A DNA stretch of 51,502 nt from an uncultured Clostridia bacterium (GTDB lineage: Bacteria > Bacillota_A > Clostridia > TANB77 > CAG-508): contig CANQEA010000004.1 in the NCBI GenBank assembly GCA_947594095.1, forward strand, positions 1 to 51,502. Reading direction: 5' to 3'. Shown here piece by piece: positions 41,432-48,454 of the stretch. Position numbers and translations under genes: made by a program. Position 1 is the first letter of the stretch. Every line of letters begins with the position of its first letter. The notes below the pieces were generated by a model that saw only the letters and a list, made by a program, of their open reading frames with translations, made no database searches and was not told the origin of the DNA.

Positions 41432-42786
41432 ACTTCCTCCTTAAAGATAGTCTCCTTTGTGCATTCCTTGGCATTTTTATCTTGCCTCAGCCTGATGTAA
41501 ACAGGATGCCGTAAGCTTCTTCCTGTAATCTCCTGGCATTTAACTTCGATGACGGAGTATTTGAGGTCAATCCAGTTGTCTCTCCACATATCGCGGTCTT
41601 CATCAGTTCCGCAATTGACTTTCGCTACGTGGACGACCTCATCTTTGTCAGGGTCGTAGTAGCCAACAAGAAGAGCACCCACGGTGTTGCTATACTTTCC
41701 ATTGCCAGGTTGATAGCCATAGACAACTACGTCAACTGTTTCAAACTTCTTGCATTTGAGAGACGCTGCTTTGTCATAGTACTTTCTGTCAAGCGATTTG
41801 ACAACCACTCCTTCAAAGCCAGCAGCAATCGCATTGTCCATACATTTGAAAGCTTCATCTTTCGAATGAATAAGCTCGACATTCTCAACAACATCTGGCT
41901 GGAGGTCGGCATTGAGGAACTTGACCGTATGAAGCTGAGGCCAATTGAAGTCATTGACAACCTCGATTGCATAATGAAGTCGTTCAAGATAAAGCCTATC
42001 TCTGAGGTCAATTCCTTTGTAAAAGAGGCAGTCGAAGACAGCAAACTTGATGTTGATAGTCTTGAGCAATTCAGCCGCTCTCTCAGGAAGAGAATGAAGA
42101 ACTGACGCGGCTTCAGACCAGTTTCTGCCGTAGCATTCACAATCGAGGACAGTGTATTGCATTCCGTAGAGATTACTTTGCTGATATGCATTTGTAAGAT
42201 GTGGTAATCTGTCCTCATTCCTCATAAACTCGCCCGTCTTTTTCGAAATTCGACGAGAAGTACAATAGACTTGCTTTCCGTCGAAGTGAATGAGCATTCT
42301 CTCACCATCATACTTTGGCTGTGCTATGACAGGTTCATTGTCAAACATTTGTTTGAGATAGTCATCTCTGTAGCAGTTGATATGGTCTGCGTGGTTCGGT
42401 CCGATTTGTTTTACGATAGACATTTTGTTTTTCTCCCTTGTTCTATATTTGCTGCAATCAGCTTTGAGTTGTCGTTCTTCCTCTTCCGTAATGGTCCAGT
42501 TGTCGTGCTTTTTGAAATACACATAGCAGAACCAAAATGCCATTGCATACCGGCCATCAGCTTTCCACATATAGTAGTGAAGAAGCCAATGCTCTCTTAT
42601 TGGAAGCCACAAATGATTTTTCGGGTCATTTGTCAATTCCGGGTACATTGAACGAAGTTTAATATGATGCAATGACAATTTTGTAGCATAATTCTCAGGC
42701 GTTACATCTTTGAATCGTTCAATCAACTCGTTTGCAAGAGTCAGCCACTCGTTGTTGTTAGGATTGTCAAGCTTGTACTTTTCCAT
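41428..42786 (-). CDS. ATP-dependent DNA ligase with N-terminal HNH-like domain
   Basis: 452 residues. The adenylation domain has motif I PKYDGERM with Lys158, motif III AVFDCLFYKG, motif IV EGVVVKS and motif V KKFETVDVVVYGY, followed by an OB-like end. It seals nicks in phage DNA. The first 100 residues are not ligase-like: LSLHHIKLRS (His40/His41), NHLWLPIREHWLLHYYMWK (Asn57 to His70) match HNH-type phage nuclease cores (HHI ... N..L....H..aH). A nuclease-ligase fusion would be unusual; the domain might alternatively be a DNA-binding remnant. Confidence 0.85.
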   Translation of the reverse strand: MEKYKLDNPNNNEWLTLANELIERFKDVTPENYATKLSLHHIKLRSMYPELTNDPKNHLWLPIREHWLLHYYMWKADGRYAMAFWFCYVYFKKHDNWTITEEEERQLKADCSKYRTREKNKMSIVKQIGPNHADHINCYRDDYLKQMFDNEPVIAQPKYDGERMLIHFDGKQVYCTSRRISKKTGEFMRNEDRLPHLTNAYQQSNLYGMQYTVLDCECYGRNWSEAASVLHSLPERAAELLKTINIKFAVFDCLFYKGIDLRDRLYLERLHYAIEVVNDFNWPQLHTVKFLNADLQPDVVENVELIHSKDEAFKCMDNAIAAGFEGVVVKSLDRKYYDKAASLKCKKFETVDVVVYGYQPGNGKYSNTVGALLVGYYDPDKDEVVHVAKVNCGTDEDRDMWRDNWIDLKYSVIEVKCQEITGRSLRHPVYIRLRQDKNAKECTKETIFKEEV

Positions 42787-43189
42787 TGTTTGCCGCCGTA
42801 ATTCGTTCTCTCAACAAGGTTGAGGAAATGTTGTGGGAACGAGGAACAGTTATCTGTTCAATGCCGTTTTCGCATTCATATGCACGACCCGTATAGTCAT
42901 CTTTATGGTCTGCGCCAACAAACCTGCAGTCGTGACTGACTGTTTGCAGTAACAACAATAGGTCTGCCTCGCCTTCATAAGGAATGACCTTGTCAACCAC
43001 CTTGAGGCTATCTACTCTGCTGAAACGTTCATAGATACTTTCAACAGGTTTGTTCTTTGCCTTGTTGTCGCAGGGGTTGCAATTCAGAGCAACGATGAGA
43101 TAATCGCATTTCGTCTTTGCATATTCGAGAGCTTTGATGTGGCCGAGATGTAAGAGGTCTCCGACCATCGGGAAAATTCCAACTTTCAT
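42767..43189 (-). CDS. Cytidylyltransferase-like nucleotidyltransferase
   Basis: 140 residues from ATG 43189 (GAGGAGGAAGAACAA before it). KVGIFPMVGDLLHLGH carries the HxGH motif and ISSTLLRERI near the C-terminus is the ISxTxxR signature of glycerol-3-phosphate or similar cytidylyltransferases (TagD-like). It activates a phosphorylated small molecule with CTP. The acceptor is unknown; use in virion or base modification, or in altering host wall precursors, is conceivable. Confidence 0.82.
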   Translation of the reverse strand: MKVGIFPMVGDLLHLGHIKALEYAKTKCDYLIVALNCNPCDNKAKNKPVESIYERFSRVDSLKVVDKVIPYEGEADLLLLLQTVSHDCRFVGADHKDDYTGRAYECENGIEQITVPRSHNISSTLLRERITAANNGKVQA

Positions 43190-43284
43190 TTGTTCTTCCT
43201 CCTCAAAAGTAATGACATTGCGGTGAAGCCTGCTGCAAAGGCAAGCCACCACTCTTTATTGTGCTTCTTGAAAACGATTTTCAT
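43186..43284 (-). CDS. 32-residue single-pass membrane microprotein
   Basis: MKIVFKKHNKEWWLAFAAGF starts the protein and it ends TAMSLLLRRKNK. A hydrophobic segment of about 16 residues is flanked by basic ends, a one-helix membrane plan. GGAAGGAGGTACGATA precedes ATG 43284, and the stop overlaps the next start (ATGA). Strong ribosome site and coupling on both sides argue it is real. Role unknown: envelope signalling, superinfection exclusion or lysis timing. Confidence 0.75.
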   Translation of the reverse strand: MKIVFKKHNKEWWLAFAAGFTAMSLLLRRKNK

Positions 43285-43544
43285 TATCGTACCTCCTTCC
43301 AAAGTTCTTTCTTGAGGTCGTTGTACTTATGTTTGAGTTCCAACCACTTGTCGACCTCCTCAATGTTGAGATAAGCCTCTACCAATTCGAGGTAGCTGTA
43401 TGCTTGACCGTAAAGACGATGAGCTCGAAGCATTTCCGGAACACGTTTGAGTTCACGCTCTGCCTCCAAAGTGTTGATAGCATCGATGATGTTTTCGATT
43501 GCCGATTTGAAAAGTTCGTCCTTCGTGAAGTTGATGTTTTCCAT
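43284..43544 (-). CDS. Helical protein of unknown function, first gene of ligase operon
   Basis: 86 residues from ATG 43544, chosen because GGAGG is eight bases upstream (TTG 43559 overlaps that site). Almost wholly helical: FKSAIENIIDAINTLEAE and VDKWLELKHKYNDLKKEL. May be a small antitoxin- or regulator-like protein; unknown. Confidence 0.6.
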   Translation of the reverse strand: MENINFTKDELFKSAIENIIDAINTLEAERELKRVPEMLRAHRLYGQAYSYLELVEAYLNIEEVDKWLELKHKYNDLKKELWKEVR

Positions 43545-43581
43545 AAGTTTGACCTCCAAGGTTTATTTATTTTATAAGAAT

Positions 43582-43624
43582 ATTGTATCACATTTTTTCT
43601 TAAAAGTAAACTCTTTTTATATAC
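43582..43624 (-). promoter_or_regulatory. Early-class promoter of the ligase operon
   Basis: Minus strand TACAAT (43582-43587) after TGA, 17-base spacer, TTTACT (43605-43610), upstream GTATATAAAAAGAG. Confidence 0.9.
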
Positions 43625-43691
43625 TTTTTTGAAAGTTTTTTCAAAAAGTTTCAAAAAACTTTCCGGAAGTATACAAAAAGAGTCCTCAGAG

Positions 43692-43985
43692 TTACTTATA
43701 GCGAGTGTATTTAGTCATTTGACTGACTTGAATAGTCTCTTGATAGCCAAAAGCTTTGCATTTGAAGAATGCTTCGGAATGGTCAAATGTTTCAATGACA
43801 TCATCTTCATTGAGTTCGACCTCAATGACGAGAATATCCTGACAACCTCGAATTGCAACAAATTTGAGTGAGTCTGTAGCAGTTTCGCAAAGATAGACAA
43901 TGCCTTCAAAGCCAGGCATAATGCCATTTTCGAGTATGCTCGGCAAATTCTCGTAAGGCGTTGCGTGATAGTACTTTTTCTTCAT
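43692..43985 (-). CDS. Small ADP-ribosyltransferase-fold-like protein
   Basis: 97 residues. KYYHATPYENLPSILENGIMPG followed by GIVYLCETA is the strand-helix-strand opening of ART/KptA-like folds (YH.T...nl.sIl..Gl...... vyl), with His at position 7 and Tyr in the VYL strand. GYQETI near the end could supply the third residue. Such small ARTs act as phage effectors or counter-defence proteins on host targets, but catalysis is not shown. Last gene of the operon starting at 45143; four-base overlap with the AbrB-like gene upstream. Confidence 0.5.
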   Translation of the reverse strand: MKKKYYHATPYENLPSILENGIMPGFEGIVYLCETATDSLKFVAIRGCQDILVIEVELNEDDVIETFDHSEAFFKCKAFGYQETIQVSQMTKYTRYK

Positions 43986-44167
43986 TCTGTTCTCCTAATG
44001 AGGCTTTGTTCTTCATCATTAAGAGGACGAATGATGATTGCATTTGTATCAGTGTCAACAGTTATCAACACTCTGTCATTCGTTGTGAGTCCGAGTAAGT
44101 CTGTATATTGCTTTGGAAGATGTAAACGACTGTGGCCATCAAGATAGCCGAGTTGAGCAAGTTTCAT
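43982..44167 (-). CDS. AbrB/SpoVT-like DNA-binding protein
   Basis: 61 residues. LGYLDGHSRLHLPKQYTDLLGL and DRVLITVDTDTNAIIIRPL form the swapped-hairpin AbrB motif (G.i.lPk...~lgi..gd.v.i......~i.i.p). Small transcription regulator or antitoxin-like DNA-binder, paired with the ART-like gene. Confidence 0.82.
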   Translation of the reverse strand: MKLAQLGYLDGHSRLHLPKQYTDLLGLTTNDRVLITVDTDTNAIIIRPLNDEEQSLIRRTE

Positions 44168-44484
44168 TCAATGTAGCCTCCTTGTCTGAGAATTGGGTCA
44201 ATGATAGCCTTGACGTCAAAGATAGAGTCAGCACAAAGCCATTTAATGTTGAGTTTGTGGCATTGGTCTCGCCACTTCTCCTGCATCGTTTCAAGATGAC
44301 CACCTTCACGTTTAACTTCAATTTCGATGTGGACGCCATCAACGACGGCATACAGGTCTGCAATGCCTTTTCGATAGGAGAAGCCGCCGGCATTACGTCT
44401 TTCGACGTAAACCGGCAAGCCTTCCTTCTTTCTCTGATTGAGGTAGTTCACGATAGCATTCTGAATGATTTTCTCCGGAGTCAT
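44164..44484 (-). CDS. VRR-NUC endonuclease (Holliday junction resolvase-like)
   Basis: 106 residues. ERRNAGGFSYRKGIADLYAVVDGVHIEIEVKREGG (in part) carries the PDDEXK core G-x-x-D ... E-x-K of stand-alone VRR_NUC proteins. It probably cleaves branched DNA before packaging. Starts on overlap with the preceding gene. Confidence 0.85.
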   Translation of the reverse strand: MTPEKIIQNAIVNYLNQRKKEGLPVYVERRNAGGFSYRKGIADLYAVVDGVHIEIEVKREGGHLETMQEKWRDQCHKLNIKWLCADSIFDVKAIIDPILRQGGYIE

Positions 44485-44678
44485 AAGTCTTCCTCCAGAT
44501 GTTGTTTGAGCGTATCAATGTCATCTTCTACGTAGATGCTTTTCGGGCATTCTTCGATGTACGTGATGAACGATTTGCCACAGCCGCCGTTTCTGACTTC
44601 GCTGATAGAGCAAATACTACGAACATTGATGAGTTTCCTCATACCGTTTGCTGCTTTCACTTCTAAGAAGTTTTTCAT
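44481..44678 (-). CDS. Small unknown protein
   Basis: 65 residues from ATG 44678; AGGAGG nine bases upstream selects it over ATG 44687 and the longer frame. FLEVKAANGMRKLINVRSIC and SIYVEDDIDTLKQHLEEDL suggest a beta-then-helix fold like small regulatory phage proteins. Function unknown. Confidence 0.6.
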   Translation of the reverse strand: MKNFLEVKAANGMRKLINVRSICSISEVRNGGCGKSFITYIEECPKSIYVEDDIDTLKQHLEEDL

Positions 44679-44679
44679 T

Positions 44680-44937
44680 TTAGTCATCCTCCTGTTCATT
44701 GTCTTCTTTATTCGGGTCAAAATCGATGATGCCGCATTTGTATGCAAGTTGCATTATCAACATCATTGATGACCTGAGGTTGTGTTGATAAGCCATAAGA
44801 ATTACGAACCTTGCAAAGCTATCGGTCATTGGCAAGCCAAGTTTTGGCAATTCCTCAATATCCTTATCGATTTGGTCGCATACAATGTCGATACCTTGTA
44901 ATGCGGCTGCGATTGTGTCTTCGTTGATGTTCGTCAT
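44680..44937 (-). CDS. Small helical protein
   Basis: 85 residues from ATG 44937 (GCAGGAGTTCGAGT upstream; four-base overlap with the previous stop). IDIVCDQIDKDIEELP and LMAYQHNLRSSMMLIMQLAY are helices; the end is acidic (NKEDNEQEDD). Unknown. Confidence 0.6.
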   Translation of the reverse strand: MTNINEDTIAAALQGIDIVCDQIDKDIEELPKLGLPMTDSFARFVILMAYQHNLRSSMMLIMQLAYKCGIIDFDPNKEDNEQEDD

Positions 44938-45143
44938 ACTCGAACTCCTGCATAAACAAGACTGAGATGGAAGTAAATATCGCTGAGATAGCACTCAAGT
45001 TCGTCCTCTCCATCAGGAAGAGAAGCAACCGCACGGCATTCTTCTTCGAATTCGGCAAGAGTCATAGTCTGGACTTTCTTGTATGTATCTCTGTCGAAGT
45101 AGTTTCGTTGTCCCATAGGGAAGTTGACGTTGATGTAAGGCAT
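44934..45143 (-). CDS. Small acidic protein, first gene of the ART/AbrB operon
   Basis: 69 residues, GGAGGAACAAACAAA before ATG 45143. LAEFEEECRAVASLPDGEDELECYLSD in part is acidic and helical. Unknown. Confidence 0.6.
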   Translation of the reverse strand: MPYINVNFPMGQRNYFDRDTYKKVQTMTLAEFEEECRAVASLPDGEDELECYLSDIYFHLSLVYAGVRV

Positions 45144-45177
45144 TTTGTTTGTTCCTCCAAATTTATTTTATATGAAT

Positions 45178-45220
45178 ATTGTATCACATTTTTTCTTGAA
45201 AGTAAACTACTTTTAATACA
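45178..45220 (-). promoter_or_regulatory. Early-class promoter of the ART/AbrB operon
   Basis: Minus strand TACAAT (45178-45183) after TGA, 17-base spacer, TTTACT (45201-45206), upstream GTATTAAAAGTAG. Confidence 0.9.
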
Positions 45221-45280
45221 CTTTTGAAAAGTTTTTGAAAAATTTTTCTGGAAACTTAAAATGAATTCTGAATTACGACG

Positions 45281-45354
45281 TTTAATTCTGAGACACTTTA
45301 AGGCAAGTGTAATATAAATTATTTACTTTTCAGGAATTGTCCTCAGAAGTTAAA
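45281..45354. repeat. Dyad element DE6
   Basis: Left arm TTTAATTCTGAGACACTT (45281-45298) and imperfect right arm ATTGTCCTCAGAAGTTAAA (45336-45354) around GTAATATAAATTATTTAC. The left flank is the complement of the DE5 right flank, giving a match of about 30 bases in opposite orientation. The right arm overlaps the last codons of the helicase gene. Confidence 0.8.
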
Positions 45355-46884
45355 CTGTGAACCCTCGCTAAATCTGACTCGAACATTTTAACGTCGTAGT
45401 CCTTTGCTTCAGCTAAAGCACTGTTCATTGAGGCGTCAAGCCAATTCAATTGATAGAAGACGTGGTAGATTGTCGTGTACTTCTGACCAGTTCGATGAAT
45501 TCGTTTGATGCCTTGTGCATAGTCCTTGTAAAGAGGACAGGAGAAGATTATGCACTTGTTATATGCTTGCCAGTTCATACCTGTCGAACCTGAAGCAAAG
45601 TTCGCCAAGATGATGTTCTTCTTATTTGTCAATTGCTCTGCCTCAGACTGAGAAGCGTATTTGTCGTAGTGTTGTAGACTCTTGATATCGCCGCAGTAGA
45701 CGTCAATATTGTAACCAAGCTTCTCACAGATGTCGTAAAGTTCAAGCAATTCCGGAACGAAGTTGTAGAACAACACGTAGTTATCTTCGTTCATACTCAA
45801 GAATGCCTCGAGCGCATCGAGTCTTGAATGGTCATACCACTTGTATGATTGGGCATTCCCATTGAAGCCAATTGACAGCTCTCTCGCTCTAAGCCAGAAC
45901 TGACCCGACGTTGCAGCCAACCACGTCGATTGAGGATAGTCGATGTCACGGTAAAAGACGTTATTGACTTTGCCGTTTCTAAACGGACGCTGTTGTTCAA
46001 CTTCTTGAGGAAGTTTGCTATTGACTTTCTTTGCAAAGTTCTTGAGCTTATCAATTGTACAAGTCTCATCAATGAACATCTCAAAGCACTCGCTCTGTTT
46101 GAGCTTGTGATAGACAAAGATTTGTTCTGGCAAATCGATGACGTCTTCACTCTTAATCGTTATGGCATAATGATGAATAAGTTCGTAGAGCATATCAAGA
46201 TTTCGATACCCAACAATGGGTTGCTGCCAACCGAGGAGACCTGGTACATTGCCTCTGATACAGAACCTGTCTACGAATTCGCCTTTCGTCATTGTACAGC
46301 CAAGAAGTTTGAGCTGAGAATAGAGGTCAACGTAGCCTTTCGTAAACGGAGTCCCAGTCATCAGATAGCTGTGCAACGATTTTGAGGAGACTTGCAACAA
46401 CGTCTGAATTCTCTGGATAGATTTTGTCTGTTGGGATTGCAAATCCTTGACCTTGTGCGACTCGTCTACGATTAAGGCTACGTTGTGACCTTTGCAACTT
46501 TTAATGAAAGCTTGAATATTGTCCTTGAGGTTGACACTCTGTGTTGTCGATTTGCCACGTTTGAACAAGCTTTCATAATTGACGACGAAGCAATCGTTTG
46601 TGTTGATATCGAAGCTTGACTCCCATTTTTGAGAAAGTCGATAGCCCACAGCCGACCGACTTGCCCAGTAAAGCCAGCTTCCTTCTCTGTCAACAGGTTC
46701 GACTGCTTTGCCATTGACTGTTATGACGATGACTTTTGTACAAAAATTGACCTCTGCAAAAGCAAGACCTAAAATGGTCTTGTCAACCAAGTCCCATATC
46801 TAAGAAGAGACCGAAGCTCTTCCTGTCTTTGAACTTGTCAACGATATTCCGCTGAAAGCCGAACAGATTAGAATAGAGACTCAT
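45330..46884 (-). pseudogene. SNF2-type DNA helicase split by a 4-base frameshift in Walker A
   Basis: ATG 46884, preceded by a perfect AAAGGAGGTGATG, gives 33 residues ending FGLFLDMGLG and then TGA. The rest (486 residues from 46790, starting only at TTG) begins DKTILGLAFAEV. Deleting four bases (TGAC or TTGA) near 46782-46786 would restore DMGLGKTILG, the exact SNF2 motif I. Later motifs are intact: IVDESHKVKD (II), LMTGTPFTKG (III), LANFASGSTGMNWQ (V) and IKRIHRTGQ (VI). Either an inactivating mutation, an assembly error or, less likely, recoding. Phage SNF2 helicases act in replication and recombination. Confidence 0.85.
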
Positions 46885-47363
46885 TTTTCATCACCTCCTT
46901 TGCTTTGACGTTTTGCCGCAAATGCAGCACTTATTTTAGCTTTTGACTCTGCTGAATGATGCCAACCACGATGTGTATCACCTTTGCCAGCGCCACGTTT
47001 GTTTCCACGCATTGTCTCAGACTTCTTTTCAGAATGCTTTCCTTTGATTGCATTGCTAATCTTTTCTGATTGATGACCATACGTTGAATTATACTTTGCT
47101 GTACACCATTCAAGATTGTCAAGATGATTATTTGTTTTGTTTTCGTCTTTATGATTGACTTGAGGCAAATTGTCAGTATTTGGCATAAATGCTTTTGCAA
47201 CAAGTCGATGTACATATCGACGAAAACGACCATAAAAGACAATCTGTACATAGCCACAAGACTGAATTTGTCTAAGCTCTATCATTGTTGTCTTCTGCCG
47301 AACTTTACCTTCATCTGAGACCTCAAATTCTGGGAATTCGTCAATAGTTAACCAGTTTGCCAT
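46881..47363 (-). CDS. HNH homing endonuclease
   Basis: 160 residues. N-terminal NUMOD4-like [15 protein letters not shown], then HNH core [39 protein letters not shown], and a C-terminal NUMOD3-like stretch [18 protein letters not shown] free-standing mobile gene that nicks or cuts DNA to copy itself. It lies directly upstream of the helicase gene, ending in a four-base overlap with its start, and separates it from the MoxR gene. AAGGAGGTATCAA precedes its ATG. Confidence 0.92.
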   Translation of the reverse strand: MANWLTIDEFPEFEVSDEGKVRQKTTMIELRQIQSCGYVQIVFYGRFRRYVHRLVAKAFMPNTDNLPQVNHKDENKTNNHLDNLEWCTAKYNSTYGHQSEKISNAIKGKHSEKKSETMRGNKRGAGKGDTHRGWHHSAESKAKISAAFAAKRQSKGGDEK

Positions 47364-47394
47364 TTGATACCTCCTTGAAAGTTAGCCGAAGCCC

Positions 47395-48327
47395 TCAGAT
47401 GAGAGCTCCGACCAACATTTCAGCTGTAAGTTTGAATTGTCTGAGTTCCGAAGCTCTATCAACAAGAGGTTCGGGAAGAGAGAAGACGGAACCATTGACG
47501 ACCAAGTTCATCGTTCCGATGATTTGGAAGCCATCCTTGATTTTTACAGTCTCACCCTTGTATGTGAATTCTGTTTTGCCGTCGAGAATGGATTGCAAGA
47601 ACCTCAAAGACTCGAAAGGAAGAAGATTGAGCTCATCAAGGACAATTGTTTTTCCTTCAATCATTGCTTTCCACAACAGCGATTTATGGAAGCCGGGTTT
47701 TCCATCGGTGAAAGCGAAGTCTTCCATAAGGTCAGCCGGAAGCATCGCGGAGTGGCAAACCATACAACGACCTTCAGCTTCCTGCATTGCGGTTGTGGTT
47801 TTGCCAGTGCCTTGAGCTCCGTAGTAAAGTTTCAACCGAGTGTTGATAGTCTTCTTCGAAGAGAAAGCATCGAAGCAACCATAGATTTCGCGGAACTCGT
47901 CACTTTGCATTTTCGCGGTAATCATTGAGGCGAAGTTGTTGTCAGTGAGTGAGAAGTAGTTCGATATGTATTGGGTTGCCGCGTCAAAGCTTTGTCTGCA
48001 AGCTTTTGCGAAAGTATTGATGAAGCGGTAGTTCGGTTGGAAGTTGAATTCCGTGAAGAAGTTGATGAGCTTTTCGCAGCCGGAACGAAGTTGAGCTTGA
48101 GTTTGAATATCGACATCGTCGATTGTTCTACCAAGACGAACCATCGCATCGGTGAGAGCTTGTTGTTTCTCTTCATCATCTGAATACTTCGAAGTGAAAG
48201 TACGTTTGAGGTCTTTCAGAATTCGAATTTGTTGTTCTTCGGTGAAGCATCTCCATTCGCCAAAGATGTTTGAATGGATTGTCCCATCCTTTTTGACGAC
48301 GATTTCGTAGTTTTCATAAAGTTTCAT
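47395..48327 (-). CDS. MoxR-family AAA+ ATPase
   Basis: 310 residues from ATG 48327 (GGAGG nine bases upstream, inside ATGGAGG). The N-terminal 160 are helical and not family-typical. The ATPase has YYGAQGTGKTTTA (Walker A, about 168-180), TIVLDELNLLP (Walker B) and IIGTMNLVVNGS (sensor), ending LPEPLVDRASELRQFKL, the Arg finger region of AAA_5/MoxR proteins. It probably works with the VWA protein encoded just upstream, as MoxR-VWA pairs remodel or activate other proteins. Confidence 0.88.
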   Translation of the reverse strand: MKLYENYEIVVKKDGTIHSNIFGEWRCFTEEQQIRILKDLKRTFTSKYSDDEEKQQALTDAMVRLGRTIDDVDIQTQAQLRSGCEKLINFFTEFNFQPNYRFINTFAKACRQSFDAATQYISNYFSLTDNNFASMITAKMQSDEFREIYGCFDAFSSKKTINTRLKLYYGAQGTGKTTTAMQEAEGRCMVCHSAMLPADLMEDFAFTDGKPGFHKSLLWKAMIEGKTIVLDELNLLPFESLRFLQSILDGKTEFTYKGETVKIKDGFQIIGTMNLVVNGSVFSLPEPLVDRASELRQFKLTAEMLVGALI

Positions 48328-48370
48328 TTTAGTTTCCTCCATAAAATGAATATTTATATTTTATAAGAAT

Positions 48371-48413
48371 ATTGTATCACATTTTTTCTTAAAAGTAAAC
48401 TCTTTTTATATAC
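48371..48413 (-). promoter_or_regulatory. Early-class promoter of the MoxR-helicase operon
   Basis: Minus strand TACAAT (48371-48376) after TGA, 17-base spacer, TTTACT (48394-48399), upstream GTATATAAAAAGAG. Confidence 0.9.
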
Positions 48414-48454
48414 TTTTAAGAAAGTTTTTTCAAAAAGTTTCAACTTTTTTCTCG

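Noticed and set aside
43285..43559. Longer starts of several small genes (43559, 48342, 49891, 44747, 44994, 15271, 43252)
   Set aside because: Each depends on a TTG or remote codon upstream of a clear GGAGG-ATG pair, or the codon is part of the ribosome site itself.
46783..46785. UGA recoding as tryptophan to rescue the helicase
   Set aside because: Reading through TGA stays in the wrong frame and does not give GKT; TGA is used as a normal stop at many other gene ends.
45330..46790. SNF2 helicase starting at TTG 46790 as an intact gene
   Set aside because: No ribosome site there, and it would lack the Gly-rich half of Walker A that is encoded just upstream in another frame.
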